The translations under genes and the position numbers were made by a program. This document shows, piece after piece, positions 1 through 8,007 of a DNA stretch of 38,077 bases (its first letter is position 1; every line of letters begins with the position of its first letter). Location: positions 1 to 38,077 of the forward strand of contig JAKAWH010000016.1 in NCBI GenBank assembly GCA_021817065.1. Direction: 5' to 3'. The stretch is from Actinomycetes bacterium (lineage in GTDB: Bacteria; Actinomycetota; Acidimicrobiia; Acidimicrobiales; JAKAVM01). The notes beneath the pieces were generated by a model that was not told where the DNA came from, made no database searches, and saw only the letters and a list, made by a program, of their open reading frames with translations.

Positions 1-1414
1 TCGGTCCGATGCAGGCGACTACTGGGGGCACCCGGCCCGTCCCGGCGATCTCCACGAAGCCGTCCACCGTGGACGACGCGGTGAAGCACACCGCGTCGGC
101 GGCGCAAAGCGAATCCAGCATCGCGGGATTGGCCTCCGGGCGAACCGTGCGGTACGCCTCCACCACATCCACCTGCCAACCGAGCTTCTCCAAGCCGGCG
201 GGCAGGACGTCGCGTGCCACCGCTGCCCGTGCGAGCAGCAGGCGGGAACTGCCCGCCCGAACCGCCTCCGGGAACGACGCTAGAAGGGCTTCGGCCACGT
301 ACTCGGCAGGCACCAGGTCGGCCACCACTCCTCTCTCGGCGAGCGCTGCGGCCGTCCCCGGACCGATAGCCGCCACCGCCGTCCTCCCCAGGGCACGAAC
401 ATCCCGCCCCGATGCGTACAGGGCGTCCAGGAGGCGCCGGGCACCGTTCGCGGAGGTGAGGACCAGCCACTCGTAGGAACCGATGTGCTCGACGGCGCTT
501 GCCAGGCCCACCCCGCCGTCACCTGGACCGGCGATCTCGATGACCGGCAGCTCGATCGCCATCGCTCCCGCTCTCCTCAGGGTCGACGACATCGCCGGCG
601 CCTGGGCCCGTGCTCGGGTGACCACCACCGTCCACCCGAAAAGCGGCTTGGACTCGAACCAGGAGAGGTCCATGCCGGCAACCTCTCCGATCACGATGGT
701 GGCCGGCGGGCGCACCGCGACCCCGGCCAGCCCGGCCAGGGTGGTCCGAACCGTCTGCTGGGACGGACGGGTCCCCCACCGCACGACCGCGACAGGTGTT
801 GCCGGTGACCTTCCGCCGTCGATCAGCTTCCCGGCGATCTCCGCTCGATGGGTCACCCCCATCAAGATCACCAGGGTCCCTCCGAGAGAGGCGACCTTCT
901 CCCAGGCCACTCCCGGGAACCCCGCCTCGCCATGACCGGTCACCACCGTCACCGACTCCGAGAATCCTCGGCGGGTAACAGGGATCCCCGCGTAGGCGGG
1001 AACTGCCACTGCCGCGCTCACCCCCGGCACCACCTCGAAGGGGATGCCCGCCGCGACCAGCGCGCTCGCCTCCTCGCCTCCGCGCCCGAAGACAAAGGGG
1101 TCGCCCCCTTTGAGGCGCACCACCATCCGTCCCCGGCGGGCGTGGTCGACGAGGAGTGCGTTAATCGTCTCCTGGTCAACCTCGTCGATACGCGGCCTCT
1201 TGCCGACGTCGATCCTCTCGGCCATGGCAGGCGCCAGATCGAGCAATTCCGGCGGCGCCAGCCGGTCGTACACCACGACGTCACAGGTGGCTAGAAGCTC
1301 GGCACCCCGCACGGTAAACAGCCCCGGGTCGCCGGGCCCGGAACCCACCAGATAGACGATCCCCAGCGATGCTCCCGGCGACCGGCTACCTCCAGGATAA
1401 GAAGCCCCGCTCAC
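1..1414 (-). CDS. Uroporphyrin-III C-methyltransferase / uroporphyrinogen-III synthase fusion (CobA-HemD), 3' end cut by window edge
   Basis: Bifunctional tetrapyrrole enzyme. The N-terminal SUMT domain would methylate uroporphyrinogen III with SAM to precorrin-2; the C-terminal HemD domain closes hydroxymethylbilane to uroporphyrinogen III. Reading the minus strand by hand gives an open frame from GTG at 1414 that leaves the window at base 1. SUMT signatures are clear: VYLVGSGPGDPGLFTVRG near residue 20, then VVRLKGGDPFVFGRGGEE and GIPVTRRG. The HemD half shows WLVLTSANGARRL, AAIGPGTAAAL and, near the edge, CFTASSTVDGF and ACIGP, so only a few tens of residues are missing. The GTG start overlaps the hemC stop (GTGA), implying translational coupling. 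CobA-HemD fusions are usual in Actinobacteria and related phyla. Confidence is high for family and moderate for the exact start. Confidence 0.9.
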   Translation of the reverse strand, partial: MSGASYPGGSRSPGASLGIVYLVGSGPGDPGLFTVRGAELLATCDVVVYDRLAPPELLDLAPAMAERIDVGKRPRIDEVDQETINALLVDHARRGRMVVRLKGGDPFVFGRGGEEASALVAAGIPFEVVPGVSAAVAVPAYAGIPVTRRGFSESVTVVTGHGEAGFPGVAWEKVASLGGTLVILMGVTHRAEIAGKLIDGGRSPATPVAVVRWGTRPSQQTVRTTLAGLAGVAVRPPATIVIGEVAGMDLSWFESKPLFGWTVVVTRARAQAPAMSSTLRRAGAMAIELPVIEIAGPGDGGVGLASAVEHIGSYEWLVLTSANGARRLLDALYASGRDVRALGRTAVAAIGPGTAAALAERGVVADLVPAEYVAEALLASFPEAVRAGSSRLLLARAAVARDVLPAGLEKLGWQVDVVEAYRTVRPEANPAMLDSLCAADAVCFTASSTVDGFVEIAGTGRVPPVVACIGP

Positions 1415-2367
1415 CGGCTGCTTCCCGGCAAATACCTTCCCTCCACCTCCATGTCGAGCGTCTCTCTCAACCCGGCCTCGTCGCACATGAGGGTTGCCAT
1501 GGCTCGGCCCAGCTCCTCGGGTCGGTCGCCGCTCAGGAGGCGTCGAACAAGCACCCGCCCATCCCCGCTGGCCACCATGGCCTCCAGAACGAGCGAACCG
1601 GTGGGACCCTCCGCAGCGGGCACCGCCAGCGCGGCCACCGGCATGTCACAACTCCCCCCCAAGGCAGCCAGGAAGGCACGCTCCGCCGCCAGGCACCGGG
1701 CGGCGCCGGGCTCGTCGATCTCTGCCAGTAGAGCGGCTACCTCTGCGTCGTCCTCCCGGCACTCGACCGCCAGGGCACCCTGGCCCACCTGGGGGAGCAT
1801 CACCGAAACCGGCAGAACGTCGGCTACTCTGCCCTCGAGGCCGAGACGGTTCAGGGCCGCCAGCGCCATCACCACCGCACCGCCGGACGGCACCCTGTCA
1901 AGTCGTGTAGCGATGTTTCCTCGCAGATCGACCCAGGTGAGATCGGGTCTAAGAGCTGCCAGCTGGGCGCGACGGCGAACTGCACCGGTGGCCACCATCG
2001 CGCCGGGACCGAGATCGTCCAGGGTCGCGCCCACCAGAACGTCCCGCGGATCGGCGCGTTCGGGGACCGCCGCCAACACCAGACCCTCAAGAACAAGGGG
2101 GGTGAGATCCTTGGCCGAGTGGACCGCCAGGTCGGCGCGCCCTTCGAGGACCGCGGTCTGCACCTCCTTGACGAACACGCCCCGCCCCCCCAGCTGCGAA
2201 AGGGGGGCGTCTCCGAGGCGATCCCCGGTGGTGGAGACCGCCACCACCTCGCTACCCGCCGGCCCCCCCCGGGAGGCCTGTACCTTGGCGAGCATCTCCT
2301 GCACCCGGGCGGCCTGGAACATCGCCAGGGGACTCGGTCGGGTAGCGATACGAACGGTCCGGGTCAC
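1411..2367 (-). CDS. hemC: Hydroxymethylbilane synthase (porphobilinogen deaminase)
   Basis: Polymerises four porphobilinogens into hydroxymethylbilane, using a covalently bound dipyrromethane cofactor, in the cytosol. At 318 residues it is of usual size. Visible motifs are IATRPSPLAMFQAARV at the N-terminus, AVHSAKDLTPLV, PERADPRDVLV, LRGNIATRLDRV, LPQVGQGALAVECR and the cofactor-cysteine loop LGGSCDMPVAA. I chose GTG at 2367 because the family N-terminus begins here with VTRTVRIATR; the longer open frame back to 2559 only reads over the end of hemA. The start lies 46 bases after the hemA stop and the stop overlaps the cobA-hemD GTG. A perfect 20-base direct repeat joins its first codons to the leader (separate entry). 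Confidence 0.94.
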   Translation of the reverse strand: MTRTVRIATRPSPLAMFQAARVQEMLAKVQASRGGPAGSEVVAVSTTGDRLGDAPLSQLGGRGVFVKEVQTAVLEGRADLAVHSAKDLTPLVLEGLVLAAVPERADPRDVLVGATLDDLGPGAMVATGAVRRRAQLAALRPDLTWVDLRGNIATRLDRVPSGGAVVMALAALNRLGLEGRVADVLPVSVMLPQVGQGALAVECREDDAEVAALLAEIDEPGAARCLAAERAFLAALGGSCDMPVAALAVPAAEGPTGSLVLEAMVASGDGRVLVRRLLSGDRPEELGRAMATLMCDEAGLRETLDMEVEGRYLPGSSR

Positions 2368-2400
2368 CGAACTTCCGCAAGACTCGGTCGGGTAGCGATA
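2331..2400. repeat. 20-bp perfect direct repeat spanning hemC 5' end and leader
   Basis: The sequence GACTCGGTCGGGTAGCGATA occurs at 2331-2350 and again at 2381-2400, 50 bases apart. The inner copy encodes residues 7-13 or so of HemC (IATRPSP region); the outer copy lies between the hemA stop and the hemC GTG. The flanking bases differ, so the identity is exactly 20 bases. A short duplication during evolution of the leader is the simplest explanation. No function is shown. Confidence 0.85.
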
Positions 2401-2413
2401 GGGAGGGAGCGCC

Positions 2414-3706
2414 TCACAGATCGAAAAGGTCCCGGAGCGACTCGGACAGTCGCTCGCCCCGGGGGGTGCCCGCCGCCGACTTGAGCCGGACAGTGGGCGA
2501 GTGCAGAAAGGAGGCGACGATGGATCGGGTGAGGGACTCGACCGCACCTCGTTGAGCATCGTCCAACCCGGCGAGACGACGACGGAAGCGTGCGAGCTGG
2601 GCGAACCGGATCTCTTCGGCCTGGTCCCGGAGCGCGGTCACCAGCGGCGCAACCTCCCGCGCCGAGGCCACGTCGAGGTACCGGGCAAGCTCCTCCTCGA
2701 TGATCTCGGAGACCCGGACCACCTCGGCGGCTCTCCCGGACATCTCCCCCTCCACGAAGGTGGCGATCGAGTCCATGTCGAAGAGAACCACTCCCGCCAG
2801 TTCGACCACCGCCGGTTCCACGTCCCGCGGAACAGCCAAATCGACCGCCACCAGAGGAGCCCGGCGGGAAACGACCGCTTCCCCCATCGACTGCGCGCTG
2901 ATCACCGGCTCGGGCGAGGCGGTGGCACAGAAAACGACATCGGCGGCAGGCAGGTGCTCGCCCAGCCGGTCCAACCCGGCGGGGATCGCCCCGGGGTATC
3001 CCTCGTCGCTCAGCCGATCGCAAAGCGCCTCGGCGCTCTCCACTGCTCGGCTTGCCACCACCAAGCGCGACGGAACCCAGGACGTGGCGACGGTAGAGGC
3101 GACCACCGAGCCGATGGCACCGGCGCCCACGACAAGGACGTTCACGCCGCCGGTGGGTCCCGGCGACGATGATGGAAAGGCGGAGGCCGCCAGGGCGACG
3201 CCAGCCTGGGGCACCGAAGTGATCCCGCGTGCAATGGACGTCTCGGTGCGCGCCCGCTTGCCGACTTCGGTGGCGTGGCGAAAGAGCACGTTGAGAGTCG
3301 GGCCGGCGACCCCCTCGACCATCGCCCGCTCCCAGGCGTCACGGACCTGTCCGAGCACCTCCCCCTCGCCGAGCACCGCCGAGTCGAGACCCGCAGCCAC
3401 CCGGAAGAGGTGGGTGGCGCATGCCTCGTCGTGGAAGGTGCAGAGGTGGGCGGCGAGCTCGTCGGGCCCGACCCCTGACCTGGCCCACAACCAGTCGATG
3501 ACGTCGGAAACCGCACCGTGGAACCGCTCGGCGACCACGTAGACCTCGGTTCGCATGCAGGTGGAGACCACCACCGCTTCGGAGATGTTGTCACGGAGGA
3601 CCAGGCCAGCCAGGGCCTTGCCTAGATCGTCGGCCGGAACCGAGACGCGCTCGAGGAGGGGAAGGGGAGCGCTGCGGTGGTTGAGCCCCACGGCGACGAT
3701 CGACAC
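2414..3706 (-). CDS. hemA: Glutamyl-tRNA reductase
   Basis: NADPH-dependent reduction of glutamyl-tRNA(Glu) to glutamate-1-semialdehyde, the first committed step of C5 heme synthesis. At 430 residues it is of usual size. It starts VSIVAVGLNHRSAPL, has the catalytic cysteine in STCMRTEVYV, the LDSAVLGEGEVLGQV and FRHATEVGKRARTET stretches, a Rossmann loop VLVVGAGAIGSVVAS and the AVPRDVEP segment, then a C-terminal dimerisation helix region. The usual Asn after the catalytic Cys (CNRTE) is Met here. I chose GTG 3706 because it follows a GGGAG ribosome site (bases 3712-3716 region) and matches the family N-terminus; an upstream in-frame ATG at 3793 would add 29 low-complexity residues. It lies downstream of rex and upstream of hemC in the same direction. 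Confidence 0.94.
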   Translation of the reverse strand: MSIVAVGLNHRSAPLPLLERVSVPADDLGKALAGLVLRDNISEAVVVSTCMRTEVYVVAERFHGAVSDVIDWLWARSGVGPDELAAHLCTFHDEACATHLFRVAAGLDSAVLGEGEVLGQVRDAWERAMVEGVAGPTLNVLFRHATEVGKRARTETSIARGITSVPQAGVALAASAFPSSSPGPTGGVNVLVVGAGAIGSVVASTVATSWVPSRLVVASRAVESAEALCDRLSDEGYPGAIPAGLDRLGEHLPAADVVFCATASPEPVISAQSMGEAVVSRRAPLVAVDLAVPRDVEPAVVELAGVVLFDMDSIATFVEGEMSGRAAEVVRVSEIIEEELARYLDVASAREVAPLVTALRDQAEEIRFAQLARFRRRLAGLDDAQRGAVESLTRSIVASFLHSPTVRLKSAAGTPRGERLSESLRDLFDL

Positions 3707-3843
3707 AGTTCTCCCATGGTACCGTCCGCCTCCGGGAACCCACCACCGGCGGTGCCTGCTACACGCAGCCCGGCGCCCGGAAGCCACAGTCAACGTCCAA
3801 CGACGACCGTCTGCCGGCGAACCGCGAACCGCGAACCGCGCCT
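3707..3843. other. rex-hemA intergenic region with 7-bp tandem repeat
   Basis: This 137-base gap lies between the rex stop and the hemA start. Directly after the rex stop, bases 3817-3837 hold three perfect copies of the heptamer GCGAACC followed by GCG. Nearer hemA is the GGGAG ribosome-binding site. No open frame of convincing composition is seen. Whether hemA has its own promoter here or is read through from rex cannot be told from the sequence. Confidence 0.6.
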
Positions 3844-4482
3844 TCAGCCCTCCAGGCGGGACCTTTCGTTGTAGCTAAGCACCAGCAGGTGCAGTCCCAG
3901 GTCGACGTCGCGCACAAGAACCCCGTCGCTCACCCCCAGGCGCACCGGCGCGAAATTCAGGATCGAGTGGATGCCGGCTTCCACCAACCGCCCGGCGACC
4001 TCCTCGGCCGCCACGGCCGGGGTGGTAATCACCCCAATGGAAAGCTTGACGTTCCGGGAGATCTCGTCGAGCTCGTCGAGGTGGCGCACGATGACGCCGG
4101 CTACCGGCCGGCCCACTTTTGCCGGGTCCACGTCGAAAAGGGCCGCCACCTCGAAGCTGGGCCCGGCGAGGCCGGGGTAGCTTGCCAGCGCCCTCCCCAG
4201 ATTGCCCATCCCGACGATCGCCACCGGCCATGCTCGGTTCGCTCCCAGGACGGCGGAGATCCTGTCGCGCAGGCCGAGTACCTCGTACCCGGCTCCCCGA
4301 GTCCCCATGCTGCCGAGGTAGGAGAGGTCCTTGCGCACTATCGCCGCAGTGGTCCCCGCCAACTCGGCGAGCAGGTCGGAAGAGATGGTCGAGCGGGACT
4401 CGGCAATCCGATCCAGCACCCGGAAATAGACGGGAAGGCGGGACACGGTGGCGGCGGGAACCGTACGAACCGGTGGATGCAC
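3844..4482 (-). CDS. rex: Redox-sensing transcriptional repressor Rex
   Basis: Homodimeric repressor that leaves its operator when the NADH/NAD+ ratio rises. At 212 residues it has the family's two parts: an N-terminal winged helix with TVSRLPVYFRVLDRI, VRKDLSYLG and GTRGAGYEV, then a Rossmann domain with VAIVGMGNLGRALASY, LFDVDPAKVG and the end motif ILNFAPVRL. I chose GTG 4482 because a TAGATT -10 element sits 7 bases upstream (4490-4495), as expected for a leaderless message, and because family members begin a few residues before ATVSRLP; the ATG at 4572 would add 30 unrelated residues. It heads the hemA-hemC-cobA/hemD block, a known actinobacterial order linking redox state and heme synthesis. 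Confidence 0.92.
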   Translation of the reverse strand: MHPPVRTVPAATVSRLPVYFRVLDRIAESRSTISSDLLAELAGTTAAIVRKDLSYLGSMGTRGAGYEVLGLRDRISAVLGANRAWPVAIVGMGNLGRALASYPGLAGPSFEVAALFDVDPAKVGRPVAGVIVRHLDELDEISRNVKLSIGVITTPAVAAEEVAGRLVEAGIHSILNFAPVRLGVSDGVLVRDVDLGLHLLVLSYNERSRLEG

Positions 4483-4489
4483 GACCCGC

Positions 4490-4523
4490 AATCTAATCTG
4501 CGGCTGAGCCGCTCCTGCGGAGC
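4490..4523 (-). promoter_or_regulatory. Putative leaderless rex promoter with two overlapping palindromes
   Basis: On the minus strand TAGATT (4490-4495) is a good -10 hexamer, placing transcription start at about the rex GTG. Directly upstream are two 13-base inverted repeats sharing two bases: GCGGCTGAGCCGC (4500-4512) and GCTCCTGCGGAGC (4511-4523). They lie between -10 and -35 positions, where a repressor could act. Neither matches the known Rex operator TTGTGA-N6-TCACAA, so they may be recognised by another protein or be chance. Confidence 0.4.
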
Positions 4524-4594
4524 AGCTCACCGCCACTGCTCGGCCGGCCGTCGTCGCCGTCCTGGCCCACAACCGCCCTTCGACCTCCTCGGCC

Positions 4595-4600
4595 TAGAAT
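4595..4600 (+). promoter_or_regulatory. Candidate -10 element for the SARP-like regulator gene
   Basis: TAGAAT fits the TANNNT -10 consensus and lies 13 bases before the ATG at 4614, which would give a leader of about 7 bases. No convincing -35 is seen 16-18 bases upstream, so this is a weak call. Confidence 0.3.
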
Positions 4601-4613
4601 TGCCCGCGGGGCG

Positions 4614-7600
4614 ATGAGAATCACAATCAACTGTTTCGGGGGGTTGCACATCCTGAGCGATGTCCCCGGAGGAGAGGGCCATACCGCCGGGCACACGACG
4701 AACGGCGGGAGAGCCCGTAATGGCTCACGCCTTGCCGAGCCTCCTTTTTCCTACCGAAAGTCCAAGGCGATCGCCGCGTACCTGGCGGTGACCGGCGGCA
4801 CCACGACCCGCCTCCAGCTCGCCAACCTCCTATGGAGCGACTTGGACGAGCGGCGGGGGCTGTCCAATGTCCGGGTGGTAGTCGGGGACCTTCGGCGCCA
4901 CTTGGGGAACACCATCGCCACCGGAGGCGGATCAGTTTGGCTGGAGACAGACCGCATCGCCATGGTCGACTGCTGGGCACTCGCCGAATCGTGGACCGTG
5001 CCGTCGGGACCCGGGCACACCCTTCCCCACGCCACTGTCGAGGCGATGGCGGCAGCGGTCGACTCCTACGGAGGTCCTTTTCTGGACGGATTCGTGGTGG
5101 ACGGTGCCGAGGTGTTCGACGAGTGGGTAGGCACTCAGCGCGAAACCTTCCACCGGCGCGCCCTCACCACCCTTCAGGTTCTCGCCGACCACTTTCTCGA
5201 ACAAGGCGACACCTCCCGCGTCATCGACACCTGCAGCCGTATGGTGTCCCTGGAGCCCTGGCACGAGCAGGCCCGACGGACCCTCATGGACGCGCTCTCC
5301 CTAGCGGGACACCCAGACGTCGCACTCGCCGAATACCGCAAACTGCGGGGCGTCCTGGAAAGGGAGCTCGGCGCCGAGCCCGAGCACGAGACGGTCGCGC
5401 TTGCTGAACGGATCGACCTCCAGCGCAGCCTGCGGGTGGAGAGACGCCCTCCGCTCCCCGCCCCACCCTCGTCCATCGTCGGGCGGGACGAGGAGATCGC
5501 GATCATCGAGAAGCTCCTCACGCACCCCTCCGCAGACGTCGCTACCGGCCCCGGAGGGATCTCCTTCGAGGGCACCCGCCTGCTAACTCTGTGCGGGCCG
5601 GGAGGAGTTGGGAAGACCCGCCTCGCCCACCAGGCTCTCATCCAGCTCGAACCCACCGCCCGCGACGGCGCAGCACTGGTCGACTTGTCGGCAACCACCA
5701 GGGCCTCTGCGATCGCAGGAGTCATCGCCGCCAGCATCCGGCTTCCCCTCGCGGGCCTGCGCGACCCGCTCGACGAGCTGTGCGACGCATTGGACCGCTC
5801 CGATCTGGTGTTGCTTCTCGACAACCTCGAACAGCTCATGCCCGACGCCCCGTCGGTGGTGGCGCGGCTCATCGCATCGTGTCCGGGACTGCGCATTCTG
5901 GCAACCTCGCGCGCTCCCCTCGGGGCACGTGCCGAACGGGTGCTCCCGGTATTACCACTATCGGATCCCGATATGGCGATGCAGCTATTCGTCGAGCGTG
6001 CACGGTCGGCTGGTTTCTCGCCCGCCGCGGGTGACAACGGGGCGATCCGCGAGATCTGCCGGCATCTCGACGGCATGCCGCTGGCGATCGAACTTGCTGC
6101 CGCACGCACCCGCGTCACCAGCCTGACAGATATGGAAGCAAGCCTGGCCCAGCGCATTGAAGTCGAGTTCCTCCGAGACCGATCTTTTCCAGGCGACCGT
6201 CCCGAGCGGCACCGTTCCATCGCCGACTCGATCGACTGGAGCTACCGGATGCTCGACGACGATGCCCGGCGCCTGCTGCGATACCTGTCGGTCTTTCGCG
6301 GGGGAGTTCCCTGGGACATAGTGCGTACGGCGCTGGTACCGTCGATCGCTCCTGCCTCCTCGGTCGCGGCCCTTGTCGAGAACAGCCTTGTCGAGCACCT
6401 CCACGGACCCGGATCATCCCGTCTTCGGCTTCTCGAAGCGACCCGCGCATTCGCGGGGGAAGAGCTGGTGTCCCACGGCGAGGTTGCCGACGCCGAGATG
6501 CGCCACCTGGAGGGAGTCCTCGACCTCGCCGAACGGGGTGACCGCGGGCTGCGCGGTTCCGAGCAACTCGCGTGGCTCGATCGGTTGGGAACGGACCTGG
6601 GCAACATCCACGCGGCTATGGAGCGGGCCCCGAACATCGATCCCGCCGGCGCGCTCCGCTTGGCCACCTACTACGGCTGGTACTGCAACATGACCGGCAG
6701 GGTCCGCGAGGGCATCGGCGCGCTCGACGCCGCACTTTCCTCTTCCCCGGGTTCTGCCGCCGATCCGCTGCCATTTACTTCGCCGCCCCTGGGCGATCGA
6801 TCGATCGCCGTTGCAACTGCCCGCGCTCTCATGATGCGAGCGCTCATCTCGGTGCGCATGACCGATGCCGAGACGATCGGACGCTACGCGAACGACCGTG
6901 TTCTCGAAACTGCCGGCTCGTTGCTGAAGAACCCCGGTGAGATGGAGAACTCCGATCTCTCCGAACTTCTCGATCTAGCCGAACTGAACCATCTCCGCGG
7001 TTACCTCCCCCAGTACGCGCCCGAGTGCACCACCGTGTCGCTCTCCGAGAGCATCCCTCCCATGCAAACCTCTCTCGAACAACTGGCAGCCTTCGGCGAT
7101 CCGGTATCGGTTGAGATGCGCGGCAGGCTCCTGTTATGTATTGCTTCCAGCTTTTCGGTTCGTGGTGATTACCATCGGTCGGTCGAGCTCGCCCGCCGGG
7201 CACATAATGCATTCGAGCAGATCGGCAACAAGCGTGGCACCTGCATGGCTCTCGCCCAGACCGGCCTTGCACTGGCGATGACCGGGCAGCCCGATGCGGC
7301 CGCACCGATGCTGGCAGAAGTGGTATCACTCGCACGGGAGCTCGGTGACCTGGTTTTCATCGCATGGGGACTGCGGGCGCTGGGGGCGATTCGCTGTCTC
7401 CAGTGGCATCAGGATCGCACGACGTCCCCATCGGAGGCGGTGGCAGAGGGAACCGGTGCGCTCGACCGCGCATCGCAGGGGGCCCGCCTGTTCGGAGCGG
7501 CCGATCGTCTCTCTACGACCGGTGGCTTCCATTTGCCTGCGCCCTACGTCACCCTTCTGGATGAGATCATCGCCGGGCCGCGGGCCGCGTTGGGTGACGC

Positions 7601-7679
7601 GGAATGGGAACGATGCATCGCCCGGGGATGGGACGAGGGGCTGGAGATTCGCCTTTCTGCGTCAACTTCTCGGCCCTGA
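4614..7679 (+). CDS. SARP/BTAD-type transcriptional regulator with STAND ATPase domain (AfsR-like)
   Basis: A 1021-residue signal-integrating regulator. Residues about 1-120 form an OmpR-like winged helix (MRITINCFGGLHI, LLWSDLDERRGLSNVRVVVG). Residues about 140-270 form the bacterial transcriptional activation domain (GPFLDGFVVDGAEVFDEW, LAEYRKLRGVLERELGAEP). An NB-ARC/STAND NTPase follows with Walker A GPGGVGKT at 328-335, Walker B DLVLLLDNLEQL near 395, ILATSRAPLGARAERVLPV and the GMPLAIELAAARTRV helix. The rest looks helical and TPR-like (LARRAHNAFEQIGNKRGTC). No C-terminal LuxR helix-turn-helix is visible, so DNA binding must rest on the N-terminus. SARPs usually activate specialised metabolism, but no biosynthetic cluster adjoins it. 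It is divergent from rex across 131 bases. The target is unknown. Confidence 0.88.
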   Translation: MRITINCFGGLHILSDVPGGEGHTAGHTTNGGRARNGSRLAEPPFSYRKSKAIAAYLAVTGGTTTRLQLANLLWSDLDERRGLSNVRVVVGDLRRHLGNTIATGGGSVWLETDRIAMVDCWALAESWTVPSGPGHTLPHATVEAMAAAVDSYGGPFLDGFVVDGAEVFDEWVGTQRETFHRRALTTLQVLADHFLEQGDTSRVIDTCSRMVSLEPWHEQARRTLMDALSLAGHPDVALAEYRKLRGVLERELGAEPEHETVALAERIDLQRSLRVERRPPLPAPPSSIVGRDEEIAIIEKLLTHPSADVATGPGGISFEGTRLLTLCGPGGVGKTRLAHQALIQLEPTARDGAALVDLSATTRASAIAGVIAASIRLPLAGLRDPLDELCDALDRSDLVLLLDNLEQLMPDAPSVVARLIASCPGLRILATSRAPLGARAERVLPVLPLSDPDMAMQLFVERARSAGFSPAAGDNGAIREICRHLDGMPLAIELAAARTRVTSLTDMEASLAQRIEVEFLRDRSFPGDRPERHRSIADSIDWSYRMLDDDARRLLRYLSVFRGGVPWDIVRTALVPSIAPASSVAALVENSLVEHLHGPGSSRLRLLEATRAFAGEELVSHGEVADAEMRHLEGVLDLAERGDRGLRGSEQLAWLDRLGTDLGNIHAAMERAPNIDPAGALRLATYYGWYCNMTGRVREGIGALDAALSSSPGSAADPLPFTSPPLGDRSIAVATARALMMRALISVRMTDAETIGRYANDRVLETAGSLLKNPGEMENSDLSELLDLAELNHLRGYLPQYAPECTTVSLSESIPPMQTSLEQLAAFGDPVSVEMRGRLLLCIASSFSVRGDYHRSVELARRAHNAFEQIGNKRGTCMALAQTGLALAMTGQPDAAAPMLAEVVSLARELGDLVFIAWGLRALGAIRCLQWHQDRTTSPSEAVAEGTGALDRASQGARLFGAADRLSTTGGFHLPAPYVTLLDEIIAGPRAALGDAEWERCIARGWDEGLEIRLSASTSRP

Positions 7680-8007
7680 ATGGCCGAGCTTGCAAATCAC
7701 CGGCGGCAATAAGGCCGAGTTCCCCGACCGTCCCAATCAGCAGTGAGGCGGAGAGAACCACCGACTGGGACGGTACCGGGGCCTGTCACCGAGCACAGGT
7801 TCCCGCTGGGGTTGCATCATCGGGGAAGTGCACGGTGCAATCGGCGACGGGAACCGGGCGGACCGGCTGGGAGGCCCGTCGTCGATCGGCTTTGATCGAT
7901 ATTCTTTGCTCCGCTTCTCGTCAATCTCCGCTTCTGCCTCGTCCCCCTCATCGGGGAGCCTGTCCGAAGTGTACGAACCGGGCGTAAGAAGGACGTAAGA
8001 CTCCTGG
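7680..8007. terminator. Convergent intergenic region with long hairpin, possible bidirectional terminator
   Basis: Two genes converge on these 328 bases. Bases 7722-7781 fold as an imperfect long stem: CCCCG (7722-7726) with CGGGG (7777-7781), CCGTCCCA (7728-7735) with TGGGACGG (7766-7773), around a loop of about 30 bases. A second weaker stem TCGATC/GATCGA (7882-7887 and 7894-7899) is followed by TATTCTTT, which resembles an intrinsic terminator for the plus-strand regulator. No coding frame with family resemblance was found in either strand. Confidence 0.4.

Noticed and set aside
1451-2395. Plus-strand 314-codon frame opposite hemC
   Set aside because: It is antisense to a clear hemC gene with an Arg/Ser/Pro-rich translation typical of high-GC shadow frames.
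3817-3837. Heptamer tandem repeat as a phase-variation tract
   Set aside because: It lies outside coding sequence after the rex stop and only three copies are present; no effect on a start or promoter is evident.
4621-4626. TCACAA, half of a Rex operator
   Set aside because: The other half-site TTGTGA at the correct spacing is absent, and it lies inside the coding start of the divergent gene.
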